The notes under the pieces are model-generated. The model made no database searches, was not told where the DNA came from, and worked only from the letters and a program-made list of their open reading frames with translations. 64,000 nucleotides of DNA from Photobacterium gaetbulicola Gung47 (GTDB lineage: Bacteria; Pseudomonadota; Gammaproteobacteria; Enterobacterales; Vibrionaceae): positions 1,302,001 through 1,366,000 of the forward strand of contig CP005974.1 of the NCBI GenBank assembly GCA_000940995.1, written 5' to 3'. Position 1 is the first letter of the stretch. Each line of letters begins with the position of its first letter. Below, one piece after another: positions 17,321-25,676 of this stretch. The position numbers and the translations under genes are program-made.

Positions 17321-18192
17321 TGTCTGTGCTAATTAACAAAGATACCAAGGTGATCTGTCAGGGTTTTACTGGCGGTCAAGGTACATTCCACTCAGAGCAA
17401 GCCATTGAGTACGGAACACAGATGGTCGGTGGTGTTTCTCCGGGTAAAGGCGGCACTACGCACCTTGGTCTGCCTGTATTTAATACCGTGCGTGAAGCCG
17501 TTGAAGCCACTGGCGCAACGGCAACTGTGATCTATGTACCGGCACCATTCTGCAAGGATGCGATCCTTGAAGCGATTGATGCGGGTATCGAGCTGATTGT
17601 CACCATCACTGAAGGTATTCCGACGCTGGATATGCTGGATGTGAAAGTACGCCTTGATGAAGCTGGTGTGCGTATGATTGGTCCAAACTGCCCGGGGGTG
17701 ATCACGCCGGACGAGTGTAAGATCGGGATCATGCCGGGCCACATCCACAGAGCGGGCAAAGTCGGTATCGTATCTCGCTCGGGTACGCTGACTTATGAAG
17801 CGGTGAAGCAAACCACAGATGAAGGCTTCGGCCAGTCAACTTGTGTCGGTATCGGTGGTGACCCAATTCCAGGGTCGAACTTTATCGATGTGCTTGAGCT
17901 GTTCGAAAACGATCCGGCGACCGAGGCGATTGTGATGATCGGTGAGATCGGCGGTACGGCCGAAGAAGAAGCGGCGGCATACATCAAGCAAAATGTCAGC
18001 AAGCCGGTGGTTTCATACATTGCGGGTGTGACGGCACCTCCAGGCAAGCGCATGGGCCACGCTGGTGCGATTATTTCTGGCGGTAAAGGTACGGCCGAAG
18101 ATAAGTTCCAGGCGCTGGAAGCTGCGGGTGTGAAAACCGTGAAGAGCCTTGCCGATATTGGTAAAGCACTGCGCGAAGTCACTGGTTGGTAA
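17320..18192 (+). CDS. sucD: Succinyl-CoA synthetase alpha subunit
   Basis: 290 aa CoA-binding and phosphohistidine subunit. The CoA-binding Rossmann region is near the N-terminus (QGFTGGQGTFHSEQAI), PNCPGVITP is in the middle, and the active-site His247 lies in GHAGAIISGGKG. It forms a heterotetramer with SucC. It starts on the TAATG overlap with sucC and ends the cluster, followed by a strong terminator. Confidence 0.98.
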   Translation: MSVLINKDTKVICQGFTGGQGTFHSEQAIEYGTQMVGGVSPGKGGTTHLGLPVFNTVREAVEATGATATVIYVPAPFCKDAILEAIDAGIELIVTITEGIPTLDMLDVKVRLDEAGVRMIGPNCPGVITPDECKIGIMPGHIHRAGKVGIVSRSGTLTYEAVKQTTDEGFGQSTCVGIGGDPIPGSNFIDVLELFENDPATEAIVMIGEIGGTAEEEAAAYIKQNVSKPVVSYIAGVTAPPGKRMGHAGAIISGGKGTAEDKFQALEAAGVKTVKSLADIGKALREVTGW

Positions 18193-18212
18193 TTACCTCC
18201 AAGCTCTAATGA

Positions 18213-18236
18213 AACCCGCCACCTGGCGGGTTTTTT
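18213..18236 (+). terminator. Terminator of the sdh-suc cluster
   Basis: The stem AACCCGCC/GGCGGGTT with a 4-nt loop is followed by six T. Confidence 0.92.
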
Positions 18237-18289
18237 ATTGGCAGATTTCTGCACTGGTTGGCAAAGTAAATGCTTAAGGGAGGTATGCG

Positions 18290-18340
18290 ATGCAGGTAAA
18301 GAGCACCTGTAATAGCCGGTATCGAAGCTTGTTTAACTAA
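18290..18340 (+). CDS. Possible 16-aa small ORF with strong RBS
   Basis: ATG 18290 follows GGGAGG by 6 nt, and the frame runs 16 codons (MQVKSTCNSRYRSLFN) to TAA. It lies in the otherwise empty 200 bp between sucD and the convergent znuB. No promoter was recognised, and no family. An excellent ribosome binding site is the only support. Confidence 0.2.
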   Translation: MQVKSTCNSRYRSLFN

Positions 18341-18381
18341 AGGGCTTGTTCAAATGGATGTTCTATGGAGAGGATATTGGA

Positions 18382-18407
18382 ACAGCAGCCCGAGATTGGG
18401 CTGCTGT
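18382..18407. terminator. Hairpin at the 3' end of znuB (weak terminator)
   Basis: The perfect 10-bp stem ACAGCAGCCC/GGGCTGCTGT has a 6-nt loop. There is no convincing T-run on either strand, so intrinsic termination is uncertain; it is placed 27 bp beyond the znuB stop. Confidence 0.45.
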
Positions 18408-18433
18408 ATCATTGATTTGGCGCTGGGATACAA

Positions 18434-19219
18434 TCAGGCTTCGCTGCGCTTGAACTGACTGAGTAGGAACAGGCCTGCTGCCGCAACGACTACCGATGGG
18501 CCTGCCGGAGTATCGTAATGCCAGGACATGGCCAGGCCGAATATGACGGCAATAACTCCCAAGCCTGACGCCAATGCTGCCATCATCTCCGGGCTGCGTG
18601 AGAACCTACGCGCTGTTGCAGCAGGGATGATCAGCAGGGATGTGATGATCAGGGCACCGACAAACTTCATCGCAACCGCAATCACCATACCGACCATCAG
18701 CATCAGCAGCAGCCGCATGAGATCAACATTCACGCCCTCAACTTGCGCCAACTCTTCGTTGATGGTCATCGAAAGCAGCGGGCGCCATAGGGTGATCAAT
18801 AGGGTCATAACGACGGCACCGCCACCGTAGATCCAAAGCAAGTCAGCAGGGGTAACAGCCAGTAAATCGCCAAACAGATACGACATCAAGTCAATGCGGA
18901 CGTGATCGAGGAAGCTTACCGCGACCAAGCCTAGCGACAGGGCACTGTGGGCAAGGATCCCCAGCAGGGTGTCGGTCGCCACATATTTCTGCTTCTGCAG
19001 GCTGACCAAGATAACCGCAAGGGCCAAGCAGCAAATAAGCAGTGCAAGGTTGAGATTGATATTGAACAGAAAACCAAGCGCAATGCCCAACAGGGAAGCA
19101 TGGGACAGCGTATCACCGAAATAGGCCATCTTGCGCCATACGACAAAAGAGCCGAGTGGGCCAGCCAGGACGGCGATGCCGATACCCGCAATCAGTGCGG
19201 GAAGTAGTAAATCAAGCAT
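18434..19219 (-). CDS. znuB: Zinc ABC transporter permease
   Basis: Inner-membrane permease of the ABC-3 family, 261 aa, with about eight hydrophobic helices. It starts MLDLLLPALIAGIGIAVLAG and contains GDTLSHASLLGIALG and the EGVNVDLMRLLLMLMVG coupling region. It moves Zn2+ delivered by ZnuA using ATP hydrolysis by ZnuC. The ATG at 19219 lies within the end of znuC (8-bp overlap); the longer open frame to 19360 only covers znuC in another frame. With znuC it is divergent from znuA under a shared Zur site. Confidence 0.96.
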   Translation of the reverse strand: MLDLLLPALIAGIGIAVLAGPLGSFVVWRKMAYFGDTLSHASLLGIALGFLFNINLNLALLICCLALAVILVSLQKQKYVATDTLLGILAHSALSLGLVAVSFLDHVRIDLMSYLFGDLLAVTPADLLWIYGGGAVVMTLLITLWRPLLSMTINEELAQVEGVNVDLMRLLLMLMVGMVIAVAMKFVGALIITSLLIIPAATARRFSRSPEMMAALASGLGVIAVIFGLAMSWHYDTPAGPSVVVAAAGLFLLSQFKRSEA

Positions 19220-19997
19220 TGTTGGTCTCGTGTTTTTCGTTATGTTGGTGCTCGTGCTGGCAAGGGCCGACGGGGTTGCCAGATAAATCATGCTCGTGGT
19301 TGTGGTGGTGCTGGTAAAGTGCCAATTGTTCGCATTGGTGGCGGCCGAACAGTGCCACATACGAGGGGTGGTGGGTGATCACTTCCGGCTCGCCCGAGCA
19401 GCAGATATGGTGGTGCAGGCAAATGACATGGTCGGTTTTTGCCATCACGAGGTGCAGGTCGTGCGATACCATCAAGATCGCGCAGTTAAGTTTGTCACGG
19501 AGTGACTGGATCAGGCTGTACAATTCCAGCTGACCGTTGACATCGACTCCCTGTACTGGCTCGTCAAGCACCAACAAATCAGGCTGTTGCAATAGGGCTC
19601 GGGCGAGCAGAACCCGCTGCATCTCGCCACCAGATAGCGAATGCATATTACTGTGGTGAAGGTGTTTGCCGCTGACTAACTCCAGCGCCTCAAGGCGCTG
19701 CGCCTCTTTGTAGCGGCCAGCCAAACGCATGAAACGGTCGACACTGAGTGGCAGTGTGCTGTTGAGTGCCAATTTTTGCGGTACATAGCCTATGCGAAGT
19801 CCTTTTTGGCGTATAACTTTCCCGACTGTTGGTTTGTTCAACCCCGTAATGACTTTGACAAGCGTCGACTTGCCGGCACCATTTGGGCCGATCAGGGTCG
19901 TGATCTGTCCCCGCTCCAGTTTGAGCGAAACTTGATCCAGTACGTGCCGTTCGGCGAAGGTGACTGTGACCGACTGTAATTCAACTAAGGAGGTCAT
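19212..19997 (-). CDS. znuC: Zinc ABC transporter ATP-binding protein
   Basis: 261 aa ATPase of the ZnuABC zinc importer. Walker A is GPNGAGKST (about 38-46), the signature LSGGEMQRV, Walker B LLVLDEPVQGVD, and the switch His is in VSHDLH. The C-terminus is rich in histidine (HHHNHEHD, HEHQHNEKHE), possibly for zinc sensing or storage at the cytoplasmic face, a feature also seen in related ZnuC proteins. AAGGAGG precedes the ATG at 19997. Confidence 0.97.
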   Translation of the reverse strand: MTSLVELQSVTVTFAERHVLDQVSLKLERGQITTLIGPNGAGKSTLVKVITGLNKPTVGKVIRQKGLRIGYVPQKLALNSTLPLSVDRFMRLAGRYKEAQRLEALELVSGKHLHHSNMHSLSGGEMQRVLLARALLQQPDLLVLDEPVQGVDVNGQLELYSLIQSLRDKLNCAILMVSHDLHLVMAKTDHVICLHHHICCSGEPEVITHHPSYVALFGRHQCEQLALYQHHHNHEHDLSGNPVGPCQHEHQHNEKHETNNA

Positions 19998-20029
19998 ATT
20001 TTTCTTTGCTTAGATATTTGCCAAAGTGA

Positions 20030-20050
20030 GATGTTATAATATAACATTCT
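20030..20050. promoter_or_regulatory. Zur operator between znuC and znuA
   Basis: The near-palindrome GATGTTATAATATAACATTC closely matches the gammaproteobacterial Zur box (GTTATA centred). It lies in the 93-bp divergent gap, so it can repress both znuCB and znuA when zinc is sufficient. TATAAT inside it could also serve as a -10. Confidence 0.88.
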
Positions 20051-20090
20051 TGGCAGTTGTTGTAATCAAGAATTATTCAGGGAACCTATT

Positions 20091-21278
20091 ATGCGCCGTT
20101 TACTCCTCACTTGCAGCACTTTAGGGCTTTTAGCTGCGCCCTCATTGCATGCCGAAGAACTTAAGGTGGTTTCAACTGTTAAGCCAATTACCATGATCGT
20201 CCAGGAGTTGACCCAGGGAGTAACGTCGACGGAGACTCTTTTGCCGGCGGGGGCCTCACCGCATGATTATGCGCTGCGCCCATCCGATGCCAGAAAGCTC
20301 AATGAGGCAGATTTGGTGATTTGGGTCGGGCCTGAATTGGAACAGTTTCTGACTCGGATGCTTGAAGGTAAAGAAAATGTGCTGACATTGACGGCGCAAG
20401 ACAGTATCAGCTTCCGCCACTATGGCGATGGCCATGAAGGGCATGCTCACGAGCAGCACGGACACGATGATCACGAAGGGCATGCTCACGAGCAGCACGG
20501 ACACGATGATCACGAAGGGCATGCTCACGAGCAGCACGGACACGATGATCACGAAGGCCATGGTCACGAGCAGCACGGACACGATGATCACGAAGGCCAT
20601 GGTCACGAGCAGCACGGACACGATGATCACGACGGCCATGGTCAGGAGCAGCACGGGCATGATGATCACGAAAGCCATGGTCAGGAGCAGCACGGGCACG
20701 ATGATCATGAAGGCCATGCGCATGAGCAGCATGGACACGATGACCATCATGGCCACAGTCATGAGGGGGTTGACCCTCATCTTTGGTTAGGTCCTGAGCA
20801 GGCTATACAGGCGGCGCAGGTGATCACTACGAAATTGGCCGAAATTGCCCCGAGCCATAAAGAGAAATTTGAAGCTAACCTGGCTAACTTTACCACTGAA
20901 GTGAAAGCGGCAATGGCTTCTATCGAGCAGAGGCTGGCCCCGGTTTCTGATCGTGGCTACTTTGTCTTCCATGACGGCTACGGCTACTTTGAAGAACAGT
21001 TTGGCTTGAACAACCTTGGCCACTTCACGGTTGACCCCGATCGTCGTCCAGGAGCGAAAACACTAATATCAATTCGTAATGCACTCAAAGAGCAGCATGC
21101 CCACTGTGTATTTAGCGAACCACAGTTTTCACCTGCCGTGGTTGATAGCGTGATCCGGGGAACCGAGGTCAATATCGGCACTTTAGATCCAATGGGGACG
21201 GATATTGCCTACGGTGATGGTAGCTACGTTGAGTTTCTCAATCAATTGGGGCAAAGCTTCAGTCAGTGCCTGAGATAA
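20091..21278 (+). CDS. znuA: Periplasmic zinc-binding protein with expanded His-rich loop
   Basis: Solute-binding protein of the zinc importer, 395 aa including a signal peptide (MRRLLLTCSTLGLLAAPSLH, cleaved near residues 20-22). The cluster A-I fold is recognisable: first zinc His in GASPHDYALRPSD, second in VDPHLWLGPEQ, third in VFHDGYGYFEEQFGL. Between them, residues about 116-219, are eight tandem copies of a 13-residue unit (EGHAHEQHGHDDH and variants). This histidine/acidic loop is far longer than the usual ZnuA loop. The loop is thought to scavenge Zn2+ and hand it to the main site. Zur-controlled; its own terminator follows. Confidence 0.97.
   Translation: MRRLLLTCSTLGLLAAPSLHAEELKVVSTVKPITMIVQELTQGVTSTETLLPAGASPHDYALRPSDARKLNEADLVIWVGPELEQFLTRMLEGKENVLTLTAQDSISFRHYGDGHEGHAHEQHGHDDHEGHAHEQHGHDDHEGHAHEQHGHDDHEGHGHEQHGHDDHEGHGHEQHGHDDHDGHGQEQHGHDDHESHGQEQHGHDDHEGHAHEQHGHDDHHGHSHEGVDPHLWLGPEQAIQAAQVITTKLAEIAPSHKEKFEANLANFTTEVKAAMASIEQRLAPVSDRGYFVFHDGYGYFEEQFGLNNLGHFTVDPDRRPGAKTLISIRNALKEQHAHCVFSEPQFSPAVVDSVIRGTEVNIGTLDPMGTDIAYGDGSYVEFLNQLGQSFSQCLR
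20436..20747 (+). repeat. 39-bp tandem repeat, eight copies, inside znuA
   Basis: Eight in-frame units of 39 bp (13 codons). The first three are identical over almost their whole length at DNA level; later ones differ by a few substitutions (A to G, H to Q, E to D, G to S changes in the protein). Near-identity suggests recent expansion by slippage or unequal recombination. Confidence 0.95.
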
Positions 21279-21320
21279 AAGTTAAATCAACATATCAACG
21301 TGTTACACCATGATTTAGAT

Positions 21321-21348
21321 AAAAAGGCGCACTCAGGTGCGTTTTTTT
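21321..21348 (+). terminator. Terminator of znuA
   Basis: CGCAC TCAG GTGCG is preceded by five A and followed by eight T. Confidence 0.88.
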
Positions 21349-21447
21349 TATGCATCTTGCCTCAATTTATAAATGTCTGCTTATATTCAGTCTATCAATA
21401 CTGCATAATGTGGGAGATTTTAAGGGCTAGGTATTTTTTGCGCTGTT

Positions 21448-24400
21448 ATGGTCAGACGGTTTTTACTTGTGTTACTGCTATTGGGTATCGGTTTGACGAG
21501 CTCGGCGGCGGTATTTGCTTCAAGCTATATGTTTCGTCCAATGCCCGAGTTCAGCGGGCTGGGGACCTTGTCTGTCCGAAAAATCGTTAACGATACAAAC
21601 AAAGGCTTGTGGCTGGTAGATAGCCGGGGACAGCTACTCTTCCATGACGGCGTTAACCTTAAGCCTGCGGTTGAAAGAACGGGTAGGCCCGTGACAGGTG
21701 TGACCGATGCTGCGATGGTTGGTAATACACTTTGGTTGGTTAAAGATAATCATGCCTATTCATATTCTCCACACTCAGCCAGTCTTGAAAGACGCAATAT
21801 CAGCCAAATACCCGTGGAATCGGTGATTGCGAGGGGCGATGCAGCCTGGTTTGCCAATCGCCGGGGATTGTATCGGTTAACTGATACCGAGCCAGACGTT
21901 GAGTTTGTTCCTTTTCCCTATCCGATCAAGCTTGCTGGTTTGTATGTGACGGATAAGCATCTTTATGTTGCGACCCAGCAAGGTGTCTACCAATACCTGT
22001 CGCTCGATGAGCCACCCACTAAACTCTTGGCCGATCACCACATTACCGCTGTTGCTCAAGACCTGCATGGCGAACCATGGTTTGGTACTCACCAGGGAGT
22101 GATTAGAGGCAACAGCGGTGCTCTGACAATTCTTGGTGAGAATGGAAGCCAGCCCGCAGTACTGAGTTTGCAACCGACACCGCAGGGGGTGTGGGTGGGG
22201 ACTACCATGGGGCTGTACCTGATGACGGATGCGGGGGAGATAAAGGCGCACTTTATGCCCTCTGACTATGATCGCTATGCTTTGCCTGACCGGCGGGTAC
22301 AGGGGCTTCACCAGGATCCGCTGGGGAATTTATGGGTCTCGACGCCGAAAGGAGTAAGCCTGCTTCCGGCCGGCTCTCATTTATTCAGCCGGATCCGTTT
22401 GGGTGAGCGGTCAGGGCAGATCGATGCCAACTTTATTAGCGACGTCGTTTATGGTGGTGATGACCATTATTGGTTGGCAACGGATAATGGGGTATTCAAA
22501 CTTTCCTCCGGGTTTGATGTTGTTGAGCACATTGAAAGCGTGGGGAGAGTAGAGCAATTGGTTCTGTCTGATGGCCAGCTTTGGATTTTGCAGGCAGACG
22601 GGATCACTCTGTATGATATTCGTCTGTCACGTATGGAGATCATAGAGATACCGGAAGACATCAAAGAGCAGCCACTAGAAAGAATTATGGTCGATCATTT
22701 TGGTTCGCTTTGGGTAGGATCCGAAGGTGGATTGTATCGTTATTGGCCTGAATTTAGGGAATGGATGTCCTTTGGTCGTCACTGGTTTACGGAGCCCGCC
22801 GGAGGAGAGCAGATCACCGGTATTGTTGAAGACAGCGAACACCAAGTGTGGGTGGGGACAACCTATGGTCTTTATCAATTCGATGCGGGGGGACTCCACC
22901 TTGTCCCCGATACGGCCAAGCAAGGGGGGATTGTTGATATTCTCGAAGATCGCATGGGGCAGTTATGGATCGCAACGAATTATACGCTACAGGTCTCTCA
23001 GACACTTAAGCCACTCAAATTGCAAGAGGTGAAACTCACCCCTGAGTTTGCACAGCCTTATTGTATTGCCAGGGGAAGTACTGGGATATGGCTTTCCTCC
23101 AGTAATGGGCTCTCGTATATCAGTTACTATGCCGACTTAAAGAGGCACCTTGGGTTTAATTCCGGCCTGCTTTCAGAGGATCTTGGCTCTCGGGCTTGCC
23201 TGCAAGACAATGGGCAGGCATTGGTGTTGGGTTTCCGGCAAGGATTGCTGCGGATTTCAGAGCGAGCCTTGTTTGATGAGTTTTCGGATGAACCGGAGTT
23301 GGTTCTGAGCGCGGTGTGGATTGACAATGATATTTGGCCGCTGGGGGATAGCTGGAGCCAGCTACGAAGACTGCCGTATGGGGCATCGATAGCCTTCAAA
23401 TTGAAGGTATTGCCTTCACGATCAGCGCTGTACCAATACCGGCTGGTGGGTGAAAACAATCAGATCGGTGAGTGGAACATTGTTTCCCAGCCACTATTGC
23501 CTGTCGGTGTCTTATCGGCGGGCCGATATACGCTGGAAGTGCGCCGGGTTAGCCCTTCGGGCAACCATCCACTGGCCTTGAGTTATGACTTCAGGGTGCA
23601 ATCTTCATGGCAAGTTTACCAGGCTCTATTTGGCATATTGGCCGTAACCGTGCTGGTCTTGATCTTGCTGTTCTTCTACTGGCGGAGCAAACTTTTCAAG
23701 GTGCAGGCACAGCAACTCAAGCAATCGGTGTATCAAAAAACAGCAAAAATTGAACTCCAGAAGAAACAGCTCAATGCCAGCAACGTGCATTTGCAACGTA
23801 TTTTGGATGTAAGGCAGCATGTTATGGCGCAGCTATCCCACGAGCTAAGAACCCCTTTGCAGCTAACAATGGGGCTGCTGTCTGATCTTCGTCCACTTAG
23901 TCAGGCTCCGGCTAAGGTTGATATTGCCGAAAGGAATGTCGCTCATGCTCTGCATGTTGCGGAGCAGATATTATCTCGTGACGTTTTTGCCTTGATGGAG
24001 CCAGAAAAAGCTTGTGAGCAGCTGGTAAGTCCTATCATCCAAGCGTGCTGTATGAGCTGGCAAGTTGAAGCCGAGAGGAAGCAGATTGCGCTCTGCCTCG
24101 AGGATCAGACGGGTGCCGATACATCAATTTGCCTGGCGCCTTATCATCTTGAGATCATGCTCGGCAACTTGTTGTCCAATGCGCTGAAGTATACAGACAA
24201 CAAGGGGGGGATCACGGTTAGTGTCAAAGAGCGGGAGCAGCAGCTGATCATTTCGGTCAGTGATACAGGCCAGGGAATGACGGATCAGACCAAAGCACAC
24301 TTGTTCGATAGTTACTACCAAGAAGAGCCTCAGTTTTCCCCTGAAGCCGGATTTGGCTTGGGGTTAAGCACCGTCAAGCAACTGGTCGAGCGTTACCACG

Positions 24401-25260
24401 GTATGATTTCTGTGATCAGCTACCAGGGGGTGGGGAGTGAATTTATCATTCGGTTACCGTTGTCCGTTTCCAGGTCTGGAGATGATCACGTTAGCCCTGT
24501 GCCCCAGGATACAATGGAGCAATATCCGTGGCTAATGGTGATTGGCGAGCACACCCTTGCCGAAACGGAGTGGGCTAAGCTGCTCTCCGAGCACTACCAT
24601 GTCACCTATACCCGGGGCGATTACGAAGATTTGATTTTGCTCGATGACCCGCTGCCTGACGTGGTGGTTATTGACCATCAGGTGCTGTTACCAAGTGATG
24701 AGCAGTTGCTCAAGGCTTTGAGTGAGCATTTTTTTTGCGGCAATGGCCCGGTGTTTGTTTTACTCAGTAACTCTGCACGGCTTGACGTCCAGTACCTGAG
24801 AAACGTCAGTTGGGCTGATTTGGTGTTGAACGAGCCATTGCAGGGACAGCCAATGCAAGTGGAGATCGAAAAGTTGCTGGATGCTCGGCGTGCCGAAGCC
24901 GTGAAAAGTACGGAGGCTGCTGAGCATCGTGGAAAGGTGTGGCAGGAAAGTGTCCATTCGCTGGTTTCCGAGCACTTCCATTCCTCTGACTTTGGTACTT
25001 CAGCGGCTGCCAAGGCCCTTTATATGTCGGAACGTACATTCCAGCGGCATTTCAAACAAGCGTTCGGCCTGTCGTTTAAAGACTATGTCACTCAGTTTCG
25101 TTTTGAGCAGGCGGCAGTGATGCTTAAGCAGGGGGATAAGGTGTCAGATGTTGCGCTCGCCTGCGGATTCAAGGATCCCGCCTATTTTAGTGTCAGGTTT
25201 AAAGCCTATAGCGGGCAGACCCCAGCAGAATTTGCCTGCGGCCGAGTAAAGCAAGATTAA
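21448..25260 (+). CDS. Hybrid two-component regulator: propeller sensor, kinase, receiver-like and AraC domains
   Basis: A 1270-residue single-chain signalling protein. A signal peptide/TM (residues 4-25) leads to a periplasmic region of repeated propeller blades, each carrying a pattern such as LWVGSEGGLYRY or VWVGTTYGLYQF, probably two seven-bladed propellers. A Y_Y_Y-type domain follows (about 640-715), then a TM helix (about 724-747). Next come HisKA with SHELRTPL (His798), HATPase with NLLSNALKYTD, DTGQGM and GFGLGLST (about 900-985), a receiver-like domain (about 1020-1145) and an AraC-type HTH (about 1160-1260). This is the Bacteroidetes HTCS layout, unusual here. The receiver keeps the Asp of VVVIDHQ but lacks the acidic pair and the conserved Lys. 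The ligand and target genes are unknown. The start ATG 21448 has a poor RBS. It lies between znuA and feoABC, all on one strand. Confidence 0.9.
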   Translation: MVRRFLLVLLLLGIGLTSSAAVFASSYMFRPMPEFSGLGTLSVRKIVNDTNKGLWLVDSRGQLLFHDGVNLKPAVERTGRPVTGVTDAAMVGNTLWLVKDNHAYSYSPHSASLERRNISQIPVESVIARGDAAWFANRRGLYRLTDTEPDVEFVPFPYPIKLAGLYVTDKHLYVATQQGVYQYLSLDEPPTKLLADHHITAVAQDLHGEPWFGTHQGVIRGNSGALTILGENGSQPAVLSLQPTPQGVWVGTTMGLYLMTDAGEIKAHFMPSDYDRYALPDRRVQGLHQDPLGNLWVSTPKGVSLLPAGSHLFSRIRLGERSGQIDANFISDVVYGGDDHYWLATDNGVFKLSSGFDVVEHIESVGRVEQLVLSDGQLWILQADGITLYDIRLSRMEIIEIPEDIKEQPLERIMVDHFGSLWVGSEGGLYRYWPEFREWMSFGRHWFTEPAGGEQITGIVEDSEHQVWVGTTYGLYQFDAGGLHLVPDTAKQGGIVDILEDRMGQLWIATNYTLQVSQTLKPLKLQEVKLTPEFAQPYCIARGSTGIWLSSSNGLSYISYYADLKRHLGFNSGLLSEDLGSRACLQDNGQALVLGFRQGLLRISERALFDEFSDEPELVLSAVWIDNDIWPLGDSWSQLRRLPYGASIAFKLKVLPSRSALYQYRLVGENNQIGEWNIVSQPLLPVGVLSAGRYTLEVRRVSPSGNHPLALSYDFRVQSSWQVYQALFGILAVTVLVLILLFFYWRSKLFKVQAQQLKQSVYQKTAKIELQKKQLNASNVHLQRILDVRQHVMAQLSHELRTPLQLTMGLLSDLRPLSQAPAKVDIAERNVAHALHVAEQILSRDVFALMEPEKACEQLVSPIIQACCMSWQVEAERKQIALCLEDQTGADTSICLAPYHLEIMLGNLLSNALKYTDNKGGITVSVKEREQQLIISVSDTGQGMTDQTKAHLFDSYYQEEPQFSPEAGFGLGLSTVKQLVERYHGMISVISYQGVGSEFIIRLPLSVSRSGDDHVSPVPQDTMEQYPWLMVIGEHTLAETEWAKLLSEHYHVTYTRGDYEDLILLDDPLPDVVVIDHQVLLPSDEQLLKALSEHFFCGNGPVFVLLSNSARLDVQYLRNVSWADLVLNEPLQGQPMQVEIEKLLDARRAEAVKSTEAAEHRGKVWQESVHSLVSEHFHSSDFGTSAAAKALYMSERTFQRHFKQAFGLSFKDYVTQFRFEQAAVMLKQGDKVSDVALACGFKDPAYFSVRFKAYSGQTPAEFACGRVKQD

Positions 25261-25464
25261 ATGGCCGTGACATGATTGAGCCCACGGCCATAGAATGCTC
25301 ACCAAAGTGACTCCCTCGCCAGCCGCCGCTCGTTGCGGCTGCCTGTGTACGTTTAGCTAGGCCTGCGACCATTCCGGTGGCGCCACCCCTCTGGCGGTCA
25401 ATCCTTCCTCTATTGCTGTTAGTGTAGGTATAACAGCCGGATGTGCTGAATCAAGTCTGTAAAC
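25261..25464. other. GC-rich, hairpin-rich block after the hybrid regulator, unassigned
   Basis: Begins with a 9-bp stem (ATGGCCGTG at 25261-25269, CACGGCCAT at 25283-25291) lacking a T-run, then further GC hairpins (CAGCCG/CGGCTG near 25320-25340; GGTGGCGCCACC). On the minus strand, codons 25464-25357 stay open and read protein-like (ending VAPPEWSQA), but there is no start codon with an RBS. It is clearly richer in G+C than the AT-rich feo promoter region that follows. It could be a structured RNA, a gene remnant or just the regulator's 3' end. Confidence 0.3.
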
Positions 25465-25589
25465 TCATGTTTAGTAAATATTTTCATGTTGCTGAATTAA
25501 CTGTATATGCTGTTTTTTAGTCGGAGGGATTGAAAATTGTGCCGCGTGTCAATATTGCAAACAATGAATGCAAAAATGAGGGTGATTTA

Positions 25590-25603
25590 TTGATTTAAAA
25601 CAA
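25590..25603. promoter_or_regulatory. Possible FNR site upstream of feoA
   Basis: TTGATTTAAAACAA resembles the FNR consensus TTGATnnnnATCAA with one mismatch. FNR activation of feo under anaerobiosis is known in E. coli. It lies 74 bp before the feoA start. Confidence 0.4.
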
Positions 25604-25637
25604 CATTGAATGTGTTTCAATCTGTAACATTGTAAGC

Positions 25638-25660
25638 ATTAATGCTAATTATTCTTATTT
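25638..25660. promoter_or_regulatory. Possible Fur box upstream of feoA
   Basis: ATTAATGCTAATTATTCTTA resembles overlapping Fur hexamers; its complement matches the 19-bp consensus at about 12 positions. It is 17-39 bp from the feoA ATG, as expected for an iron-repressed feo operon. Confidence 0.5.
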
Positions 25661-25676
25661 AGGGTAGCGATTTAGA

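Noticed and set aside
20422..20790. Open frames on both strands over the znuA repeat; repeat resembling a CRISPR array
   Set aside because: The 39-bp unit is contiguous with no spacers and is in frame with znuA. The other frames are low-complexity by-products of the repeat.
21300..21590. 96-codon frame spanning the znuA terminator and the start of the hybrid regulator
   Set aside because: It crosses a strong terminator and then runs in a different frame over the signal peptide of the regulator.
25539..25598. 19-codon frame with GTG start after GGAGGG, upstream of feoA
   Set aside because: RBS spacing is long and the frame overlaps the probable FNR site; no evidence that this segment is transcribed.
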